Below the pieces are notes generated by a model, which was not told the origin of the DNA, made no database searches, and worked only from the letters and a program-made list of their open reading frames with translations. A stretch of DNA of 64,000 nt, from contig FN649736.1 in the NCBI GenBank assembly GCA_000310025.1, forward strand, positions 863,238 through 927,237, read 5' to 3'. Position numbers and translations under genes: made by a program. Of the stretch, positions 59,880-64,000 are shown piece after piece; the first letter of the stretch is position 1; each line of letters begins with the position of its first letter. Source of the stretch: Ectocarpus siliculosus. Its lineage: Eukaryota > Sar > Phaeophyceae > Ectocarpales > Ectocarpaceae.

Positions 59880-61010
59880 CGTCGGCGAACGTAGGAAAAT
59901 GCGCAGTAGTGGTCTGTAACGAAGACAAGAAAAATCCCGTAGAATTCAAATGGAAATGGGGGGAGGAAGAACTACCGGTAGTAGACAAGTATACGTACCT
60001 GGGAGTAGAGATTTCGAAGGAGTGCTCATGGGACGCACACATAGCGAAGTTGATTCCATGGGAAGGGTAATGCTCAGATAGGCAAGATGGACGAGATCCT
60101 TACGGACCCACACCTAGACACTAGGATTAAGAGGTGTATTCTCTTGAATGTGATTGTACCTAAGCTAGAGTATGCAGGAGAGGTATGGGAAGGTAACGAA
60201 AAGGCCGTCAAGCAGCTGGAAACGGTGCAGATGGCAGCGGCCAAGAAAATACTAGGATGTTCAAGTACAACGAGCAACACTGTATTGAGAGCAGAATTGG
60301 GAATGTACTCTCTTAAAACAAAGAGAGACATGCAGAAGTTGAATTGGCAGTACAAGGTAAGTAGAATGTCGGACGATAGACTACCAGCCATGGTTGACAT
60401 GGCAGCTTGGGGAAAAGCGACTCCAGGGAAGAAGGGAATCAGATGGGACAAGGTGGTAGAGAAGGTTTGGAAGGAGATAGGAGACGAGGAGGAGACGTTG
60501 GACACGGAAGGGTTCGGGGGGTTCAAGACGAAAGTCAAGGAGATGCTAGAAAGTAGGGAGGAGGCAACCCTTCGGAAGAAGGTACGAAGCGAAGACCACT
60601 TGGAGATATACGGGAAGTTGAAAGAAGGGATAGGGATGAAGACGTACTTGGACGGCCCCATGGACTACGCGAAAAAGCTGAAATTGCAATTTCGAGTAGG
60701 CGATCTGGACTTGCCAGAACGGAGGAAGAGGTATACCAGCCGTAGGAGAGAGGAAGAGGAGGATAGACACACATGTCCATGTGGCAAATCGGAGGAGAGT
60801 AGACCCCACATAGTTGGGGAGTGTGAGTTGTACAGGAAGGAAAGAGAGGATCTCGAGGAGGAAATGAGACAGAGAGGGTGTGACATGGACAAGTTTGGTA
60901 AATTAGACAACAGCGAAAAAACAATCGCGATAATTGGGGTTAGATGGTGGGCACAAGAGGCCCTAGAGGACGGGGATAAGATGTGCAAGAAAATTTTATA
61001 GAGTTTGTGG
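59880..61010 (+). mobile_element. Second, unrelated LINE, 5'-truncated
   Basis: It starts inside the end of an RT domain (KCAVVVCN..YTYLGVEIS) and continues through the post-RT region to the ORF end at 61001. A frameshift near 60065-60090 separates the first piece from the rest. Its sequence is unlike the LINE at 54680-58671 and it has no CAA tail. The 5' junction is the T/C tract. Confidence 0.8.
60087..61001 (+). CDS. LINE ORF2 C-terminal region
   Basis: A 304-codon open frame, 5'-truncated. The first third (LNVIVPKLEYAGEVW, VQMAAAKKILG) is the region after RT motifs in LINEs that ends in helices preceding the terminal domain. The C-terminal part holds a CPCG..H..GEC zinc knuckle (about residues 232-250), typical of LINE ORF2 nucleic-acid-binding ends. 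The middle is charged and helical. It has no RT catalytic motif, so it is non-functional. The first Met is not a natural start. Confidence 0.78.
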   Translation: MDEILTDPHLDTRIKRCILLNVIVPKLEYAGEVWEGNEKAVKQLETVQMAAAKKILGCSSTTSNTVLRAELGMYSLKTKRDMQKLNWQYKVSRMSDDRLPAMVDMAAWGKATPGKKGIRWDKVVEKVWKEIGDEEETLDTEGFGGFKTKVKEMLESREEATLRKKVRSEDHLEIYGKLKEGIGMKTYLDGPMDYAKKLKLQFRVGDLDLPERRKRYTSRRREEEEDRHTCPCGKSEESRPHIVGECELYRKEREDLEEEMRQRGCDMDKFGKLDNSEKTIAIIGVRWWAQEALEDGDKMCKKIL

Positions 61011-61849
61011 CAGAAACGTAAAGAGCTCCCAAATGTTGGTGGTGTCTCTAGTAGGGGTAGGAACGGTGCTCCGTCTCGAAAGGGACGCGTGGTCAATGGT
61101 CAAATGACTACGGCAAGCAACAAATGAGTACGCCCCCCCCCCTCTCTCTCTCTCTCTGCCTCTCTCTCGCGCTCTCTCTCTCTGCTCTCACGCACCAGTC
61201 TGTCTCTCGGTTATCACATGTCGGGCTCTCATACCGGTTTAGTTTTCGGTACGTTTACAAGTACATGTTGAGGACCCGATTCGCAGGGTATCCGTCGATC
61301 GACTTTTACCAGAATCGGTACACCTTCGCATACTCCATGTCAATCTTGTCGCTCCCCCTCAACGTCTAAATTTTCGCTCTGCGTCGCTTGCTCGCGTAAG
61401 TAACCTTTCACCCCTTTCCCCGCTGCTCCCCACCCGCACACATATCACGTTGTATGCCAGTCTTCTCTTTCTCCTCTCATACACCAGCCTGTCTCTTGGC
61501 TCTCACACATAGGTTCTCACATGTCGCATTCTACATTTATTTCTTTCCCTCTTTCTGATATTTTCCTGGTCATCGTTCCGCTTCATTCTCACGTAGTATG
61601 TCTTCACTGGTTCTGTCTCCCCTGCTCTCGGAAACCAGACGAACCGTTCTGCAGATGACTCAATCGATCTGGCGCGGTTAAAAAGGCCAGACCGCCCCTC
61701 GGCGGGCCCGCTAATCATCTCCTCCATCTCGAGCTACAGCAGCAGTACTGCAACACATATTTTTCATTTTTCCACATGACGCGCGGCACTTCTTTTCTCC
61801 GCACTCTCGCGGTCTCGCCCTTGAACTATAGCTGCTAATGAGCTGATGA
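61011..61849. other. Non-coding; CT microsatellite and a 65-bp dispersed repeat
   Basis: A (CT)n-rich tract lies at about 61140-61205. About 61268-61332 is the inverted counterpart of about 23530-23583 (GAATCGGGTCCTC/GAGGACCCGATTC and GGATACCCTGCG/CGCAGGGTATCC). No gene was seen. Confidence 0.6.
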
Positions 61850-62420
61850 AAAAGATGACGCCAGCATACAGATCGCGACCGGAGATAAGAAACGTCAAAA
61901 CCGGGTCAAGCCTCAATTTCTTTTTCTGGGCAGAAGGACAGGCCAAAGTCGGCCAATTTCTTAAAACGGATTTCTTATTCCTTTGGGCTGTCGCTTCCTG
62001 CTGGTTCTCTATTTTTCAGCCTCTTATCTCTGATGGCGAAGAAAACACTAACACACCAAGCCTTCATGCAGCAAAAAAACGACACTTCGGTGTGGCGAAC
62101 ATTGGGGGTTGTGGGAGAACAGCAGTACAGCAGCAGCATCGGGTAGCGCAGCCCGCGGTGGCGCTGGGGCGCGGGGGGCGCCGCAATAATAATCACTCTA
62201 AAAGGTTACACGACATGAGCTAGGAAGGGGGTGGGAGCATGGCAGCAGCAGCAGCAGTGGGACGCGTCGTTGGGCACGCTCTCCCAGCGTCTACCCCTTG
62301 CTTCTGTTGTCTTGGGGAATCGCACGATCATGTTTCTTAGTGACGGTTCTTATGTTGTGGCCGAGATTGAGCTTTGTTGCTTTTTAGCCCTTTTTTCTTA
62401 TATAGCGAAAAAAATTAAGC
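61850..62420 (+). repeat. Dispersed repeat, copy B
   Basis: This is colinear with 12480-12965; shared blocks are listed there. Copy B has an extra internal segment containing a CAG-rich stretch. Confidence 0.65.
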
Positions 62421-62439
62421 CTTTTTTCTTAACATAATA

Positions 62440-62640
62440 TTTCTTAGCTGCGGGCGCTATCTGTACTCCATGCGGTAACTGTCCACCACGGTAGTTTCTG
62501 TACGGTAACTGGACACTACGGTAATTAGTCGTCACAGTAGTATTGGAATACGGGAACCAGCCAACACCGTGTGGCACGGAAACACGTTTTTATTTACGGT
62601 GGTAACTGGCCACCACGGTCTGATTTGCACAGCTATTTTT
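62440..62640 (+). repeat. Short CGGTAACTG..CCACSACGGTA motif repeats
   Basis: GGTAACTG(G/T)(A/C)C(A/C)AC(C/T)ACGGT-like words occur about four times (62473, 62501, and again near 62598). They look like remnants of a small tandem repeat. Confidence 0.45.
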
Positions 62641-62724
62641 TGGAATATTTTGCGCTTTCAAAACAATGAAGGCAACAAAATTCACTAGGAATCATCGTTG
62701 TAGATATCCCTATAACAGATCCGG

Positions 62725-62805
62725 GTGTACAGATGCGGCCCGCGAAATAGAAACGTCAATTTGGGGTCGAGGTTCAACTTCCGTTTTCTTCGACACCGTC
62801 GATCA
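62725..62805 (+). repeat. Dispersed repeat, copy C (truncated)
   Basis: AGAAACGTCAATTTGGGGTCGAGGTTCAACTT matches the core of copies A and B, preceded by a GTACAGATGCGGCCCGCGA-like segment. Confidence 0.5.
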
Positions 62806-63454
62806 TAGGTCAGTAGATAGAGTTTAGGGTGGGATTCACGCGTGAGCTGCTTCTTTTTTCAGCTTTCGCGAAAGGTCCCGTCTCACTTTCTTCGTACTGC
62901 ATTTTGATTTCTTGCGGGCTGCGACTTTATTCGCGGGGGTGGCACCGACGGTTCCGTTCCTCACACAAACACACAACAATGCGCGTGGGTGGTTCTACAC
63001 GTGGGAACACTCCACCGGCGATATCTCCATGCTCTATATGATGCGGGCATGAAACAAGACATTGACTATCAGTCTACTTGGCACGCACGTGTCTTTCAGT
63101 TTGTGCCTAGGTGCGTGTGTTGTGTTTGCAGGAGAGAGAGCAAGCGCGGCTGCGGGTTATGTCAAAGCGGTGGTTCTATCGCGACTGACTCACGACACCC
63201 CCGCAGCCGCGGGGCAACAGGACCGCTGGAGCCAATAGCAGACCCAAGACCGAAGTGCTTTGGAGATTGTCTAGCCCGCGGTCTGCGGCGACGCCAACGC
63301 TTTTTTGGTGGGATATTTCTATGTGAGTGAAACAGTCGGTGATTCACGACCCCCCCGCAAGCTGCGGGTTGATCCCGGACAACGCAAGACTTCGATTGGG
63401 GATGTGATACCAACTCAGAGCTACCTGAGGCGATCGCCAAAATATTCAGCGCGT

Positions 63455-63679
63455 ACCGTATGGTTGCGAGTCAGCGCACAGGGGTGCGATCGATTCTCAA
63501 TGCGTAATTTCTCCACAACCAGAAGGGTGCGAGCGCCAACTGATACTTCTCAGAAAATCTTTCGATGAGATGCTTCCAAAACCGCCCTGTTCGACAGTGG
63601 TAACCTCCTGGTTGTTGTGGAGAAATTACGCTTTGAAAATCGATCGCACCCCTGTGCGCTGACTCGCAACCTTACGGTA
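63455..63679. mobile_element. Inverted-repeat MITE-like element, 225 bp
   Basis: Arms 63455-63523 and 63608-63679 are inverted copies with few mismatches: GTTGCGAGTCAGCGCACAGG, GGTGCGATCGATT, CGTAATTTCTCCACAACCAG against their complements. The loop is about 84 bp. No target duplication could be fixed and no coding is present. Confidence 0.72.
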
Positions 63680-64000
63680 TTTGGTCAAGGTGCTCGGTAT
63701 GGCAGTACCGTGTACCAAATTCTTCGTGGACGTGCTCGTCATGTTCCTGCCTCGTACGAAGAGAGACGGCTACGTTTCGACCCCGAACCATATTATTGCT
63801 CTGAAGGTATCGGCACCAGCCGCGCAAACCACTGCATAATAATCGGCAAGGGCACACCGTTTCGAGCCCATCCGCGATGATGCCCAAGTGTGTGCATGCA
63901 TTCTGCCGTTCCCGCCCCCGCAATACTACCCGAAGCCTCACAACGCCTTGCGTCAGCTGCCTCCTGTAGAGTGCAGCCCCGCTAGTGAAGTGGTCTATGT
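63680..64000. other. Window edge, unrecognised
   Basis: A frame running from the right arm through 63880 (ARHVPASYEERRLRFDPEP) looks protein-like but has no recognised domain. It is cut by nearby repeats and the window end. Confidence 0.3.

Overview
This looks like nuclear DNA of a multicellular stramenopile, most likely a brown alga such as Ectocarpus or a relative. The main evidence is a spliced minus-strand gene that joins Notch-type LNR modules, a Chlamydia-Pmp-like beta-helix repeat domain and a multi-pass membrane domain, an architecture I associate with brown algal genomes. Canonical GT..AG introns and a heavy load of retrotransposons and satellites fit this. There is no operon structure, rRNA, CRISPR array or intact tRNA gene. 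Two assembly gaps are present (3189-3339 and 17400-17615).

The only well-supported host gene occupies 137-9474 on the minus strand. Five exons predict a membrane-anchored surface protein of about 1,624 residues. Its 2.9 kb second intron carries a foldback-like element built from GGTGC pentamers, with a sequence gap inside it. The region 9.5-13.9 kb is gene-poor and holds one copy of a dispersed repeat that recurs near 61.9 and 62.7 kb.

At 13954-20360 lies a structurally whole, young Copia-type LTR retrotransposon with 254-bp LTRs and a 5-bp target duplication. Then come a 730-bp TTAA-flanked foldback element (22387-23116) and LINE 3'-end copies with (CAA)n tails. From 24 to 36 kb the sequence is mostly non-coding: small inverted repeats, degenerate tandem duplications, a broken DIRS-like reverse transcriptase fossil near 30 kb, a few exon-like segments (27.3 and 32.3-33.4 kb), a 690-bp tandem repeat and a tRNA-derived SINE.

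From 36.4 to 49.3 kb is a stack of repeats. It has a 10-bp-period CCRTGG satellite, a LINE 3' fragment split by a Harbinger-like inverted-repeat element (TSD TGA), and a broken Ty3/Gypsy element with near-identical LTRs inserted in the right inverted repeat of that element. A three-copy tandem array of about 1.3 kb units follows. The region 49.3-58.9 kb is a diverged direct duplication of about 2 kb; each copy carries the SINE, and the second copy is interrupted by a nearly 4 kb APE-type LINE (54680-58671, minus) with a clean ACCATG target duplication. A different, 5'-truncated LINE lies at 59.9-61.0 kb. The window ends in repeat copies and a palindromic MITE-like element.

The window is therefore one large surface-protein gene beside a layered transposon graveyard. 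Nested insertions give relative ages: LINE fragment, then Harbinger-like element, then Gypsy; and local duplication, then LINE.
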